NCBI GenBank assembly: GCA_963739625.1
Contig: CAVUAU010000009.1
Coordinates: 186,001-250,000, forward strand
Length of the DNA: 64,000 nucleotides
Origin: Salinimicrobium sp963739625
GTDB lineage: Bacteria > Bacteroidota > Bacteroidia > Flavobacteriales > Flavobacteriaceae
Reading direction: 5' to 3'
The notes below the pieces were generated by a model that saw nothing but the letters and a program-made list of their open reading frames with translations, was not told where the DNA came from and ran no database searches. Numbering within the stretch: position 1 is the stretch's first letter; each line of letters opens with the position of its first letter. The translations under genes were made by a program, and so were the position numbers. Shown here piece by piece: positions 63,345 to 64,000 of the stretch.

Positions 63345-64000
63345 ATGAAGAAAAAAACACTTTACATAATTATTGGAATTGCCATTGTATTTATCGCCCT
63401 GCTTATTATTGGGAAAAAGGCCGGCTGGTTTGGAAAAACAGGGAATTTTAAAGAAGTTGAGATCACAGAAGTTGAACGAACAGATATCGTGGAGAAAGTT
63501 TCGGCTACGGGGAAAATTCAGCCCGAAGTAGAGGTGAAACTATCTTCGGAAGTTTCCGGAGAGATCATTGAGCTACCTATCGTAGAGGGGCAGCAAGTTG
63601 AAAAAGGAGATCTTTTGGTGCGTGTTAATCCTGAACTTTACCAGTCAAGCCTCGAGCGTTCCCGTGCCGGATTACAGAACATTCGTGCAGGTTTAGCCCA
63701 GGCAGAAGCCAGCCTTAAAGAGGCACAATCAAATTACGACAGAAATAAGAGATTATTTGAAAAAGGCATAATCTCTAAGGCCGAATGGGATAAAATTGTT
63801 TCTTCTTACGAGGTTGCACAAGCCAACCGTCAATCCGCTTTTTATAATGTTAAAAGCGCAGAAGCAAGTGTAAATGAAGCAACAGAGAATCTTGGTCGCA
63901 CAAATATCTACGCGCCAATGTCGGGTACCATTTCTTCCTTAAGTGCCGAACTTGGAGAAAGAGTCGTGGGAACCCAACAAATGGCCGGGACAGAGATCCT
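63345..64000 (+). CDS. Second periplasmic adaptor (MacA/HlyD family), cut by window end
   Basis: The first 218 codons are visible, from ATG 63345 (MKKKTLYIIIGIAIVF). It has an N-terminal membrane helix, a lipoyl half (KIQPEVEVKLSSEVSGEI), a coiled-coil hairpin with RNKRLFEKGIISKAEWDKI, and the start of the second lipoyl half (IYAPMSGTISSL). The frame is open to the last base. It is not a copy of the adaptor at 60734 and more closely follows the MacA pattern; a macB-type gene would be expected downstream. Confidence 0.9.
   Translation, partial: MKKKTLYIIIGIAIVFIALLIIGKKAGWFGKTGNFKEVEITEVERTDIVEKVSATGKIQPEVEVKLSSEVSGEIIELPIVEGQQVEKGDLLVRVNPELYQSSLERSRAGLQNIRAGLAQAEASLKEAQSNYDRNKRLFEKGIISKAEWDKIVSSYEVAQANRQSAFYNVKSAEASVNEATENLGRTNIYAPMSGTISSLSAELGERVVGTQQMAGTEI

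Overview
The window comes from a member of the Bacteroidota, most likely a marine-type Flavobacteriaceae (Gramella / Salinimicrobium / Salegentibacter-like). The evidence is a T9SS/gliding translocon gene (sprA) and remB, an alternative complex III operon joined to aa3 oxidase genes, many TonB-like proteins, and promoters of the Bacteroidota type (TTG or TTT, about 19 nt, then TAnnTTTG) without strong Shine-Dalgarno sites. The genus is inferred from general resemblance and was not tested.

Layout. 1-1372: composite intergenic repeats around a small monooxygenase-fold gene. 1373-13334 (minus strand): a nitric-oxide / low-oxygen stress cluster with a CcoI-type copper ATPase, a heme-copper-oxidase-like membrane protein, a one-subunit quinol NO reductase, an RIC iron-sulfur repair protein, two universal stress proteins, and a histidine kinase with a response regulator fused to a Crp/Fnr DNA-binding module. 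13503-18021: rimP-nusA-infB behind a leader hairpin. 18700-30600: actABCDEF-coxBA, a complete quinol-to-oxygen electron path. 30689-36781: ruvB, a cytochrome P450, queG, a TonB-domain protein and a secreted trehalase. 36880-47098: malic enzyme, ruvA and sprA. 47161-52188: gcvH, a VanZ-like protein, two tandem TonB genes and remB. 52305-57385: heme O synthase, oxidase subunits III, III and IV, a Sco protein and DUF420. 57505-64000: an ABC/adaptor/TolC efflux operon that runs off the window.

Strongest signal. Three minus-strand transcripts of the stress cluster (ccoI, RIC-norB and a universal stress gene) each have a TGA-N6-TCA palindrome whose centre is exactly 36.5 nt upstream of the last G of an xAnnTTTG -7 box. 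This is a class II activator geometry. The obvious candidate regulator is the receiver-Crp/Fnr fusion encoded between them, controlled by its overlapping histidine kinase. A fourth such palindrome lies downstream of the predicted -7 box of the aerobic complex III operon, where it would fit repression.

Second signal. Six single-base insertions, all +1, fall between 38.2 and 53.7 kb and break maeB, sprA (three times), remB and a coxC gene. Removing one base at each site restores a full-length protein. Because these genes are conserved and partly essential for respiration or secretion, a local run of sequence errors is likelier than true decay, but only read data can decide.

No tRNA, rRNA, CRISPR array, transposase or phage gene was recognised.
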